A stretch of DNA of 64,000 bases from RSA11 sp036564135. Its GTDB lineage: Bacteria > Actinomycetota > Thermoleophilia > Solirubrobacterales > 70-9. Made by a program: the position numbers and the translations under genes. The stretch lies in contig DATCLC010000121.1 of NCBI GenBank assembly GCA_036564135.1, positions 1-64,000 of the forward strand, in the 5' to 3' direction. Positions 8,170 to 16,444 of this stretch are shown in pieces. The notes below the pieces were generated by a model that had not been told where the DNA came from, searched no databases, and worked only from the letters and a program-made list of their open reading frames with translations. The stretch's first letter is position 1. Each line of letters begins with the position of its first letter.

Positions 8170-10257
8170 CTACGCCACCTGCTCGGCGGCCTCGCTGCGG
8201 GCGATCACCTGCTGCGCGATGTGCGCTGGGACCTCCTCGTAGCGGGCGAACTCGATCGTGTAGTCGCCGCGCCCGCCGGTGATCCCGCGCAGGACGGGCG
8301 CGTAGTCGAGGACCTCAGCCATAGGCACCTCGGCCTTGATCTCGGTCATCGTGCCCTTGGGCTCCATGCCGAGCGGGTGGCCGCGCCGCGAGTTGAGGTC
8401 GCCGATCACGTCGCCCACGCACTCCTCCGGCGCGGAGATCGTCATCAGCACGATCGGCTCGAGCAGGTACGGGTCGGCGTTGGCGGCGGCGTCCTTGAAC
8501 GCCATCGAGCCCGCGATCTTGAACGCCATCTCCGAGGAGTCGACCGAGTGGTACTGCCCGTCGACGAGCCGCACGCGCACGTCGCGCACCGGATAGCCCG
8601 CGAGCACGCCCTTGGTCATCTGCTCGGCGATGCCCTTCTCGACCGCGGGGATGAACCCGCTCGGGATCACCCCGCCCTTGATCTCGTCGATGAACTCGAG
8701 CCCGGTCCCCGGCTCGGCCGGCTCGATCTCGATGTGGCAGTCGCCGAACTGCCCACGGCCGCCCGTCTGCTTCTTGTAGCGGCCGTGGCCCTTGGCGGGC
8801 TTGCGGATCGTCTCCCGGTAGGGGACGCGCGGCGGGTGTAGCTCGATCTCCGCCCCGAAGCGGTCGCGGATGCGGCCGACGATCACCTCGACGTGGACCT
8901 GGGTGAGCCCGGCGATGATCTGCTCGCCGGTGTCCGGGTCGCGGTGCACGTCGAGCGTCGGGTCCTCCTCCTGGAGCCTGCGGATCGCGGTCGTGGCGCG
9001 CTCGTCATCGCCCTTCGACTTCGGCTCGAACGCGAACGCCATCACCGGCGAGGGCAGGTCCAGCGGCGGGAAGTGGATCTTCGTGGGCCGCTCGGCGAGC
9101 ACGTCGCCGGCGCGGGTCTCCTTGAGCTTGGGCACGGCGCCGATGTCGCCGGGGCCGAGCTCGTCCAGCGGCGTCATGTCCTTGCCGCAGGGCTGGGCGA
9201 GCTGCCCGATGCGCTCCTTTGCGTTGCGCGTCGCGTTCAGGACCTGGGAGTCGGAACGCAGCACGCCCGACTCCACGCGCAGCAGGTTGATGCGCCCGGC
9301 GTAGGGATCGGCCGTGGTCTTGAAGACGTAGGCCAGCATCTGCGCGTCCTCCTCGGGCGCGATCTCGGCGTCGGCGTCGTCCTCGCCGAGCGCGTGCACC
9401 GCGCCGCGCAGCTGCGGCGACGGCAGGTCCTCGACCAGCGCCGCGAGCAGGCGGTCCGACCCCAGGTTCTTGGTCGCGGCCCCGCAGGTGACCGGGAACA
9501 GGTGCCCCTCGGTCACGCCCTTCTTGAGCGCCTGGACGGTCTCCTCGTGGGAGATCTCGTCGCCCTCCAGGTAGCGCTCCATGAGCTCGTCGGAGTTCTC
9601 CGCGACCTCGTCCATGAGCTTCTCGCGGTACTCCTCAGCGAGCGCCTGCAGGTCGTCGGGGATCGGGATCTCGCGTGCGCTGCCGCGGCCCTCGCCGTCG
9701 TACTCGAATGCCTTCATGTCGATCAGGTCGATCACGCCGCGCAGCTCGTGCTCGGCCCCGATCGGGATCTCGGTCGCGACCACGTGCGGCCCGAACGCGC
9801 TCTTGAGCTGTTCCAGCGTGCGGAAGAAGTCGGCGCGCTCGCGGTCGAGCATGTTCACGAACACGAGCCGCGCGAGCCCCTCGTCGGCGGCGCGCTGCCA
9901 GTAGCGCTCGGTGTTGACCTCCACGCCCATCACGCCGTTCACGACGACCACGGCCGAGTCGACGACGCGCAGGGCGGAGACGACGTCCGCCACAAAGCTC
10001 GGCTCACCGGGCGTGTCGATCAGGTTGATCTTGCGGCCGTCGTGCTCGAGCGAGGCGACGGCCGAGTCGATCGACATCTGCCGCTCGCGCTCGTCGTCGG
10101 CGTAGTCCATGACCGTGGTGCCGTCGAGCACCGACCCCATCCGGTTGACCACGCCGGCCTCGAAGAGGATCGCCTCCGCCAGGCTCGTCTTGCCGCTGCC
10201 GCGGTGACCGATCAGCGCGACGTTCCGGATGCGGTCGGGGGCGATATGTCCTCCCAT
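8170..10257 (-). CDS. Elongation factor G-like translational GTPase (EF-G2 type)
   Basis: The protein is 695 aa with the full EF-G domain order: G domain about residues 1-270, domain II, domain III, domain IV (GRGQFGDCHIEIEPAEPG) and domain V (NSRRGHPLGMEPKGTM). P-loop GHRGSGKT is at 17-24. The G3 motif reads DTPGE (81-85), where canonical EF-G has DTPGH with the catalytic His. G4 reads NMLD (135-138) instead of NKMD. Switch I has ERERQMSI in place of the usual RGITI pattern. This places it with the EF-G-like paralogues rather than the main translocase; the role is unclear. The start ATG at 10257 follows a promoter closely. Confidence 0.85.
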   Translation of the reverse strand: MGGHIAPDRIRNVALIGHRGSGKTSLAEAILFEAGVVNRMGSVLDGTTVMDYADDERERQMSIDSAVASLEHDGRKINLIDTPGEPSFVADVVSALRVVDSAVVVVNGVMGVEVNTERYWQRAADEGLARLVFVNMLDRERADFFRTLEQLKSAFGPHVVATEIPIGAEHELRGVIDLIDMKAFEYDGEGRGSAREIPIPDDLQALAEEYREKLMDEVAENSDELMERYLEGDEISHEETVQALKKGVTEGHLFPVTCGAATKNLGSDRLLAALVEDLPSPQLRGAVHALGEDDADAEIAPEEDAQMLAYVFKTTADPYAGRINLLRVESGVLRSDSQVLNATRNAKERIGQLAQPCGKDMTPLDELGPGDIGAVPKLKETRAGDVLAERPTKIHFPPLDLPSPVMAFAFEPKSKGDDERATTAIRRLQEEDPTLDVHRDPDTGEQIIAGLTQVHVEVIVGRIRDRFGAEIELHPPRVPYRETIRKPAKGHGRYKKQTGGRGQFGDCHIEIEPAEPGTGLEFIDEIKGGVIPSGFIPAVEKGIAEQMTKGVLAGYPVRDVRVRLVDGQYHSVDSSEMAFKIAGSMAFKDAAANADPYLLEPIVLMTISAPEECVGDVIGDLNSRRGHPLGMEPKGTMTEIKAEVPMAEVLDYAPVLRGITGGRGDYTIEFARYEEVPAHIAQQVIARSEAAEQVA

Positions 10258-10267
10258 CGCAGGGCAA

Positions 10268-10294
10268 CATATACCCCGCATCCGGGCCGGGCAA
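10268..10294 (-). promoter_or_regulatory. Candidate promoter of the EF-G-like gene
   Basis: On the minus strand TTGCCC (10294-10289) is followed by TATATG (10273-10268). The TATATG ends only 10 nt before the ATG at 10257. If used, the transcript would be nearly leaderless, a common arrangement in actinobacteria. Spacing is 15-17 bp depending on which register of the -10 box is used. Confidence 0.4.
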
Positions 10295-10326
10295 GACAGG
10301 TTGTCGCGATCGGAACTATCCGCCGG

Positions 10327-11115
10327 CTAGAGCGGCGCGCCCTGGAAGCGCGAGCGCAGGCCGAGCACTGCCTTCGTGTGGAGCTGGGAGACGCGCGACT
10401 CCGTGACCCCGAGGACCTCGCCGATCTCGCGCAGCGTGAGGCTCTCGTAGTAGTAGAGGGCGATCACAAGGCGCTCGCGCTCGGGCAGCGCCTCGATCGC
10501 GTCCGCCAGGCGGTCCTTGATCTCCGCGGCGCGCGCCTCGGCCTCCGGGTCGACCCCCTTGGGGTCCTCGATCGTGTCGAGGACCGAGATGTCCCCGCTG
10601 CCGCTGCCGTCCGGGTCGGCGAACGCCCACAGATCGTCGAGCGCGAGCACCGAGGAGTTCGCGATCTCGAGCAGCACGTTGCGGAAATCGCCGACGTCCA
10701 TCTCGAGCTCGGCGGCCATCTCCTCCTCGCTGGGCGCGCGCCCGAGCTTCGCCTCGAGCTTCGCGTATGCGCGCTCCACTTCGCGCGCCCGGGAGCGCAC
10801 GCTGCGGGGGACCCAGTCCAGCGAGCGCAGCTCGTCGATGATCGACCCCTTGATGCGCTGCACCGCGTAGGTCTCGAACTTGATGTGCCGCTCGGGCTCG
10901 AAGCGCTCGATCGCGTTGATCAGCCCGACCAGCCCGTAGGAGACGAGGTCGGACTCCTCGACGTGCGACGGCAGCCCCGCCGCCATGCGCCCGGCGATGA
11001 ACTTGACCAGCGGCGCGTAAGCGACGACGAGGCGCTCGCGAGCTCGCTCGTCACCTTCCTCCTTGTAGCGGCGCCACAGGTCCCGTAGCTCTACTGCCTT
11101 GATGTCTAGATCCAT
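10327..11115 (-). CDS. RNA polymerase sigma factor, FliA/WhiG type
   Basis: The protein is 262 aa. Region 2 has LVVAYAPLVKFIAGRMAAGL and the core-binding/-10 helix DLVSYGLVGLINAIERF followed by FETYAVQRIKGSIIDELR. Region 3 is RAREVERAYAKLEAKLG, and region 4 ends with the HTH SLTLREIGEVLGVTESRVSQ. The four-domain plan without region 1.1 fits sigma-28 (FliA) and WhiG. In actinomycetes this class controls either flagella or sporulation; no flagellar or anti-sigma gene is in the window. The start ATG is at 11115, 28 bp after the Xer gene stop. Confidence 0.9.
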   Translation of the reverse strand: MDLDIKAVELRDLWRRYKEEGDERARERLVVAYAPLVKFIAGRMAAGLPSHVEESDLVSYGLVGLINAIERFEPERHIKFETYAVQRIKGSIIDELRSLDWVPRSVRSRAREVERAYAKLEAKLGRAPSEEEMAAELEMDVGDFRNVLLEIANSSVLALDDLWAFADPDGSGSGDISVLDTIEDPKGVDPEAEARAAEIKDRLADAIEALPERERLVIALYYYESLTLREIGEVLGVTESRVSQLHTKAVLGLRSRFQGAPL

Positions 11116-11143
11116 CTAGAGGAGTTCGACAAAAGTACCCGGG

Positions 11144-12067
11144 TTACGCACGTGGATGCGCCCGCTCGTACTGGCGGCGCAGGCGCGACGGCTCGACGCG
11201 GGTGTAGACCTGCGTCGTCGACACGCTCGAGTGGCCCATGAGCTCCTGGATCGCGCGCAGGTCCGCCCCGCCCTCGAGCAGGTGCGTGGCGAACGAGTGG
11301 CGCAGCGCGTGCGGCGCCACGCGGCCCGCGATCGCGAGCTCGCGAACCCAGCGCTGCAGCCGCCGGCGCACGTCGGAGGTGTTGAGGCGCCGGCCCGTGC
11401 GCGACAGAAACAGCGCCGGCTCGGGGTGCGCGCCGGCGAGCGCCGGCCGCCCCCGCTCCAGGTAGCGCTGCAGGGCGCGCTGCGCGGGCACGCCCATCGG
11501 CACGAGCCGGTGCTTGGAGCCCTTGCCGAGCACGCGCACCGACTCCGACTCGAACTCGAGCGAGTCGAGGTCGAGCCGCACGATCTCCTCGGCGCGCAGC
11601 CCGCACGAGTAGGCGAGCTCGAACATGGCGCGGTCGCGGATCTCGAGCGGCGTGCTCGCCGGGATGCGGTCGAGCAGCGCCGCCACCTCGTCGCGCCCGA
11701 GGGCGCGCGGCAGGCGCTGCTCGCGCTTCGGCGAGGGCAGGAGCTCGGCGGGGTTGTCGGGCGCCGTGCCCGAGCGCGCCAGGTGCTCGTGGAAGGTCCG
11801 CACGGCCGCCAGCTTGCGGGCGATGCTCGAGCGCTTGAGCCCGCGCTCGGAGAGGTGCGCCGCGAATCCGCGCAGGTTGCGGTAGCGCAGCGACCCCGGC
11901 TCGGCCCCGCGCGCGCTCGCCCATTCGGCGAGCTCGCGCAGGTCGTTCTCGTAGGCACGCAGGGTGTTCGGCGAGGCGCCGCGCGTGCGGAGCTCGCGCG
12001 CGAACCCGATCAGCGCCGCCTCCCACTCGGCGCTGATCTCCCTCCCCTGCGTGTCAGTTGCCGTCAC
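11144..12067 (-). CDS. Tyrosine recombinase XerC/XerD
   Basis: The protein is 307 aa with a GTG start at 12067. The N-terminal SAM-like core-binding domain contains NTLRAYENDLRELAEW. The catalytic domain carries Arg in GLRAEEIVRLDL, the His-x-x-Arg pair in PHALRHSFATHLLEGG, a second His in LMGHSSVSTTQVYTRV and the nucleophile Tyr in the same motif. All expected residues are present. Such recombinases resolve chromosome dimers at dif with FtsK. It lies immediately upstream of the sigma gene and probably shares its transcript. XerC and XerD cannot be told apart without the partner. Confidence 0.9.
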   Translation of the reverse strand: MTATDTQGREISAEWEAALIGFARELRTRGASPNTLRAYENDLRELAEWASARGAEPGSLRYRNLRGFAAHLSERGLKRSSIARKLAAVRTFHEHLARSGTAPDNPAELLPSPKREQRLPRALGRDEVAALLDRIPASTPLEIRDRAMFELAYSCGLRAEEIVRLDLDSLEFESESVRVLGKGSKHRLVPMGVPAQRALQRYLERGRPALAGAHPEPALFLSRTGRRLNTSDVRRRLQRWVRELAIAGRVAPHALRHSFATHLLEGGADLRAIQELMGHSSVSTTQVYTRVEPSRLRRQYERAHPRA

Positions 12068-12145
12068 GTCGTGCGGTTCTTTCCGCGAAGGCGTTCGATT
12101 ACCTGTTCATGCAAGGAATCGGGCAATGGCGGCGGGCGGCCGCGA

Positions 12146-13183
12146 TCAGCCGATGTAGATCGGCGTGCCGACCGGGACCTGGTCGTACAGCTCGATCACG
12201 TCCGGGACGGCCATGCGCACGCAGCCGTGCGAGGCAGCGCTGCCGAGCGAGGCGACGTCGTCCGTCCCGTGGATACCGGCGCCGTCGTAGATACCGAGCC
12301 AGCGCGCCTTCAGGGGGTTGTTGGGCGCCCCGCCCGGGATCACCTTGCCGGCGAGGTCACCCGCCCAGTCGCTGTTGGGCACGTGCCAGGCGGGATCGAC
12401 CGCCTTGTTCTGGATGTGGTACAGGCCCGTGGGCGTGTCGTAGCCCTGGGCGCCGATCGCGACCTTGTAGGTCTTCACGAGCTTGAGCTTCTTCCAGAGC
12501 TTGAGCGTGAAGTTGGCGCGGTCGACGGTGAGGTAGACCGGGTACTCCTTGGCGAGCTCCTTGGTCGTCACCTCGGGCTTGACCTTGTCGACCTGGGCCT
12601 CGACCGTGCGGTGCGACGGGCTCTCGATGGCCGCCGTGAGCTCGGTGCGCAGCTCGTCCTCGCGCAGCGCGCGGCCGGGCTTGGAGGGCACGGGGTCGAT
12701 CGAGCTGCCGGTGGCCTCGACGGACGCGTTCTGGGGCTCGCGGTTGATCTCGGCGGCGACCTTGGCGATGAACTCCTCCACCGCGTCCTCGTCGTAGCGC
12801 ACGGCGGGCTGGATCGCCCGGTCGAGCTCGCCGCCGGTGAGGTGGCGCCAGACGCGCGCCGGCAGGCTGCCCTCTTGGCTCGCCTCGAGCGCCGCCTCCA
12901 CGGAGGCCGGGACGTCCGAGCGCACGTTGAGCTTGTCGGCGCCGAGCTTGTACTTGACGCCGTCGTAGGTGACCACGACGGGCTTGTCGAGCGGCTCGAC
13001 TAGCTGCCGGCGCACGGCGCGGCGCGCCTCCTGGGCGGTCATCCCGCCAACGTCCACGCCCCCGATCGTCACGCCCTCCGCGATCTGGTCGGAGCGCGAG
13101 TTGTCGAGCGCGTACGCGCCCCCGGCGACGGCTAGGAGGACGAGAACGGCGAAGACGGCGGCTATATGAGCCTTGCGTCGCAC
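12146..13183 (-). CDS. L,D-transpeptidase (YkuD) with peptidoglycan-binding domain
   Basis: The protein is 345 aa with a GTG start at 13183. One N-terminal membrane anchor (AVFAVLVLLAVAGGAYAL) is followed by a PG_binding_4-type domain starting at GVTIGGVDVGGMTAQEARRA. The C-terminal YkuD domain begins at YPVYLTVDRANFTLKLW. The active site is intact: the His in GAGIHGTDD and the SHGCVRM motif with the catalytic Cys. It cross-links peptidoglycan by 3-3 bonds outside the membrane. A hairpin terminator separates it from the upstream epimerase gene. Confidence 0.92.
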   Translation of the reverse strand: MRRKAHIAAVFAVLVLLAVAGGAYALDNSRSDQIAEGVTIGGVDVGGMTAQEARRAVRRQLVEPLDKPVVVTYDGVKYKLGADKLNVRSDVPASVEAALEASQEGSLPARVWRHLTGGELDRAIQPAVRYDEDAVEEFIAKVAAEINREPQNASVEATGSSIDPVPSKPGRALREDELRTELTAAIESPSHRTVEAQVDKVKPEVTTKELAKEYPVYLTVDRANFTLKLWKKLKLVKTYKVAIGAQGYDTPTGLYHIQNKAVDPAWHVPNSDWAGDLAGKVIPGGAPNNPLKARWLGIYDGAGIHGTDDVASLGSAASHGCVRMAVPDVIELYDQVPVGTPIYIG

Positions 13184-13233
13184 TGCCGGTCAGTGTAGGT
13201 AGCGGCCTGGCCGTTGAACACCCCTACAGGTTC

Positions 13234-13253
13234 GGCGCAAACCAATTTGCGCC
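13234..13253 (-). terminator. Hairpin terminator between epimerase and L,D-transpeptidase genes
   Basis: A perfect 8-bp inverted repeat GGCGCAAA/TTTGCGCC with loop CCAA lies 39 bp past the epimerase stop. No T-tract follows, as is usual in high-GC terminators. Confidence 0.6.
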
Positions 13254-13292
13254 TGCAAACGGACGAATTGGCGAGGTCTCGGGCGGCGCCGG

Positions 13293-14396
13293 CTAGATCC
13301 CGAGCGGCTCGTGGTCGGCCTCGACGCCCTCGCGCGGGCCGCGGCGCTCGCGGCGCACGTACGGGCTCCAGCGCAAAAACTCCTCGACCTCGCGCTCGTA
13401 CGTGTAGGCCGGCTCGAGCCCGCGGCGGACGGGGTCGAGCCGCAGGTGTTCGCCGAGACGCTGGACCGCCTCGCGCGAGGTGTGGGTATAGGTGAAGCCC
13501 GCCGCCTTGAGCTTGCGGTTGTCGAGCCCGCGCCCGAAGCGCAGCAGGTTGACCAGCTCGTCGGGGATGCGCACGCCCATGAGCCGCAGGGCGCTCGCCA
13601 AGAGACCCGTGCCCACGGGCGGCACCACCGGGGCCGGCCGCTTGCCGAGCAGGGAGATCACCTCCGAGAGGGCGAGCACGCCGTCGGCCGCGACGTTGTA
13701 CGTGCCCTCGAGGTCGGCGAGCGTGAGGAACTCGAGCGCGCGCACCACGTCGTCCCGGTGGACGAACTGCAGGCGCGGGTCGAAGCCGAGGATCATCGGC
13801 ACGAGCGGCAGCGCGAACAGGCGCGTGAAGCCGGTGTCCAGCCCGGGGCCGAGCACGTTCGCGCAGCGCGCCACCGCCACGCTCACCCGCGGCGTCGTGT
13901 CCGCGAACTCGGCGACCGCGGCCTCCGCCTCGACGATGTCGCGCTCGAGCCGCGTGCGCGGCCGGTGCGGGCGGCGCATGTCCTCGGCGAAGAACGCCGG
14001 GTCGTCCTGCTCGGAGCCGTAGTAGTGCGCGGAGCTCTTGAAGATCAGGCGGCGCACGCTGTCCGCCTCCTGGCACGCCGCCAGGATGCTCATCGTGCCG
14101 ATCACGTTGTTCTCGTGGGCCTCGGCGGGCGGCATCGTCACCGAGTTCACGGCGAGGCGCACGTCGACCACCGTGTCGATCTCGGCCGCGCGCAGGATCC
14201 GGGCGAGCAGGGAGTGGCGGTTGGAAACCTTGACGAACTCGGTGCGCTCGAGCTCCACGCGGGGCTCGGCCGAGTCGATGCCGATGATCGCCTCGACCTG
14301 CGGGTGGCTCTCAAGCGCCCGCGCCAGCCGGCCGCCCCAGTCGGTCGCGAGGCCGGTGACGAGCACGCGGCGTGTCGTAGGCTGCGCCTCGCTCAC
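13293..14396 (-). CDS. NAD-dependent epimerase/dehydratase family protein (extended SDR)
   Basis: The protein is 367 aa. The Rossmann start is RRVLVTGLATDWGGRLARAL, then DTVVDVRLAVNSV, NVIGTMSILAACQEA and FKSSAHYYGSEQDDP, in the order of an extended SDR. The usual Tyr-x-x-x-Lys pair is not obvious: the region after YYGS reads RPRTRLERDIVEAE, so it may be an atypical, non-classical SDR. The start is GTG at 14396, overlapping the acyltransferase stop by 4 bp. In mycobacteria a GalE-like SDR is likewise paired with a PlsC-like acyltransferase (from memory), suggesting a shared role in envelope lipid or glycan synthesis. Confidence 0.8.
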   Translation of the reverse strand: MSEAQPTTRRVLVTGLATDWGGRLARALESHPQVEAIIGIDSAEPRVELERTEFVKVSNRHSLLARILRAAEIDTVVDVRLAVNSVTMPPAEAHENNVIGTMSILAACQEADSVRRLIFKSSAHYYGSEQDDPAFFAEDMRRPHRPRTRLERDIVEAEAAVAEFADTTPRVSVAVARCANVLGPGLDTGFTRLFALPLVPMILGFDPRLQFVHRDDVVRALEFLTLADLEGTYNVAADGVLALSEVISLLGKRPAPVVPPVGTGLLASALRLMGVRIPDELVNLLRFGRGLDNRKLKAAGFTYTHTSREAVQRLGEHLRLDPVRRGLEPAYTYEREVEEFLRWSPYVRRERRGPREGVEADHEPLGI

Positions 14397-15316
14397 CCGA
14401 ACCACACCGAGCGGCGCTCGGCCAGCATGTCGTGGAGGTTCTCCTGGATGCGGGCCCGGATCTCCTGGGCCACGGTCTGGACGAGCGCGCGGTCGTCGGC
14501 GGCCTCGCGCCCGCCGAGGGCGACGGTGTCGATCGGCTCGAGGAAGCGGATCCTGAACTTGGCGGGCAGGAAGCCGAGGATGCCGAGTGGCCCGAGCCAC
14601 GGGAACGTCGGCGTGATCGGGAAGTAGATGAGCCCGGTCAGGCGGCGCAGCAGGCCGACCTGCGCGAACACCGGCATCGCCTCCTCCGCCCCGACGAGCG
14701 CGATCGGCACGAGCGGCACCTCGGCGCGCATCGCCGCCTGCACGAAGCCGCCGCGGCCGAAGCGACGCAGCTTGTAGCGGTCCTTGAAGAGCTTCTCGGT
14801 GCCCTTGCGCCCCTCCGGGAAGACGAGCACGCACTCGCCCTCGTCGTAGAGCAGGCGGTGCACGTTCGCCGGGTGCGCGGCCACCCCGCCGACCTTGGGC
14901 ACGAGCATCGAGAAGCCCGGGTACCCCTTGAAGAAGTGCTCGACCGTGATGTAGAGGCGGCGCGAGACGGGGTGCTCGTCGCGCAGCGCCTTCGCGATCA
15001 TCGCGGCGTCGGGCGGCAGGGCGCCCGCGTGGTTGGAGACGAGCAGCGCGCCGCCGTGGTCCGGGACGTTCTCGATCCCCTCGACCTCGACGCGGAACCA
15101 GTAGCGGTAGAAGAACTCGTACAGGGTGCGGTCGATGGCGTTCTCGACCCGCTCGGAACGCCCCCAGTCGTTGACGAGCCGCTCGGGCTCGATCGCGGGC
15201 ATGAGCGCCCGCCGCGCCTCCGGTTCCTCCGGCAGCGCGACGTCGGTGCCAGGCGCCCCCTCGGCCTCGTCGGCCGCCTCGACGGTCCCGCCCAGTGGTG
15301 TGCGGTCGCTCGCCAT
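14393..15316 (-). CDS. 1-acylglycerol-3-phosphate acyltransferase family protein
   Basis: The protein is 307 aa (ATG 15316; a TTG nine bases upstream is also open). Acyltransferase block 1 is VSNHAGALPPDAAMI, with His and Asp separated by six residues as in one actinobacterial LPLAT group rather than the classic HxxxxD. Block 3 is FPEGRKGTEKLF and the block 4 region is PLVPIALVGAEEAMP. The N-terminal about 60 residues are acidic and poorly structured. It acts at the membrane on acyl donors; the acceptor is not known. It is translationally coupled to the downstream epimerase and divergent from the hydrolase at 15437. Confidence 0.85.
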   Translation of the reverse strand: MASDRTPLGGTVEAADEAEGAPGTDVALPEEPEARRALMPAIEPERLVNDWGRSERVENAIDRTLYEFFYRYWFRVEVEGIENVPDHGGALLVSNHAGALPPDAAMIAKALRDEHPVSRRLYITVEHFFKGYPGFSMLVPKVGGVAAHPANVHRLLYDEGECVLVFPEGRKGTEKLFKDRYKLRRFGRGGFVQAAMRAEVPLVPIALVGAEEAMPVFAQVGLLRRLTGLIYFPITPTFPWLGPLGILGFLPAKFRIRFLEPIDTVALGGREAADDRALVQTVAQEIRARIQENLHDMLAERRSVWFG

Positions 15317-15436
15317 CTGCGGCAATTCTCGCAGTCCACCGGCGGCCGCGGTGAGGGATGCCGGATCACCGCCCGGTTTACCATCCGAAGCGACGAAGCC
15401 GCGGCTTGCGGCTGCGCGGTCAGATCGGAGGGGAGC

Positions 15437-16438
15437 ATGAGAGAGAACCGCCCGGATCTGCAGGACCTGCGCGACGCCTGGGAGATGGCCTGGAGCCAGC
15501 TAGCCGCGCAGCGCCGCGAAGGCGAGCTGCCCACCCCGAACCCGCCCGAGGGCCCCGATCCGTACGGCAACCCCGATCCCGCGTGGATGAAGATCGACTG
15601 GCGCCGGTACCTGCGCCGGGTCGAGGTCGGCGACACGACCGTCAACTACGTGGACGCCGGACCGCTCGAGGGGCAGCGCGGCCTCGACCTCGTGCTCGTC
15701 CACGGCCTCGCCGGCTGCTGGCAGAACTGGCTCGAGACGATCCCCGCGCTGGCCCGCCGCCACCGCGTGATCGCGATGGATCTGCCGGGGTTCGGGCACT
15801 CGGCGATGCCACCGTGGGAGATCTCGATCCCGGCGTACGGGCGGCTGCTCAACGAGTTCAGCGAGGCGGTCGGGGTCGCCGAGGCGGCGATCGCGGGGAA
15901 CTCCGTGGGCGGCTACATCGCCGCCGAGGCGGTCGCCGCCGACCCGGAGCGCTTCGACAAGCTCGCGCTCGTCTCGGTCGCCGGCACCGGGCGCCGGCGC
16001 AAGCGCCGCGCGCGGGCGGAGTTCGCCGGGCGGCTGGCGGTCGCGCTCGCGCCGGTCGCGCTCAGCTTCCAGTCCCAGACGATCCGCCGCACCCGCCTGC
16101 GCCGCGCCCTGTTCGGCAGCGTCCTTTGCCGGCCCGAGGAACTGCGCCGCGAACTGCTCTACGAGCAGTACCGAAACGGCGCCAACCGCCCTGGCTTCCT
16201 GCCCGCGCTCACCTCGCTCACCGCGTACGACTTCTTGGGGCGGATCGAAGGGATCGCGAAGCCGACGCTGATCGTCTGGGGCCGCAACGACCGGATCGTG
16301 CCACCCGAGGACGGGCTCGGCTACGCGCAGCTTCTGCCCGGGGCGCAGACCGTCGTCATGGACGGCACCGGGCACTGCCCCATGCTCGAGCGGCCGGTGC
16401 GGTTCAACCGCCTGCTCGAGGCGTTCCTGGATTCGTGA
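15437..16438 (+). CDS. Alpha/beta-hydrolase
   Basis: The protein is 333 aa. ATG 15437 was chosen for its ribosome-binding site (GGAGGGGAG) just upstream. The oxyanion loop is LVHGLAGCWQNW, the nucleophile elbow is GNSVGGYIA (Ser), the acid is probably in WGRNDRIVPPEDG, and the catalytic His is in GTGHCPMLERP. The triad is complete. A charged N-terminal helix of about 45 residues precedes the fold. It may be an esterase or lipase for lipids made by the divergent acyltransferase, but that is inference from position only. Confidence 0.85.
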   Translation: MRENRPDLQDLRDAWEMAWSQLAAQRREGELPTPNPPEGPDPYGNPDPAWMKIDWRRYLRRVEVGDTTVNYVDAGPLEGQRGLDLVLVHGLAGCWQNWLETIPALARRHRVIAMDLPGFGHSAMPPWEISIPAYGRLLNEFSEAVGVAEAAIAGNSVGGYIAAEAVAADPERFDKLALVSVAGTGRRRKRRARAEFAGRLAVALAPVALSFQSQTIRRTRLRRALFGSVLCRPEELRRELLYEQYRNGANRPGFLPALTSLTAYDFLGRIEGIAKPTLIVWGRNDRIVPPEDGLGYAQLLPGAQTVVMDGTGHCPMLERPVRFNRLLEAFLDS

Positions 16439-16444
16439 GCGGCG

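Noticed and set aside
8893..11088. Very long plus-strand open frame opposite the EF-G-like and sigma genes
   Set aside because: It is a shadow of GC-rich codons on the other strand: the product is Leu/Arg/Asp/Val-biased with no domain, while the minus-strand genes have clear motifs.
10327..12067. Xer recombinase as evidence for an integrative element
   Set aside because: It is a chromosomal XerC/D type in a conserved neighbourhood with no att-like repeats, integrase cargo or tRNA target beside it.
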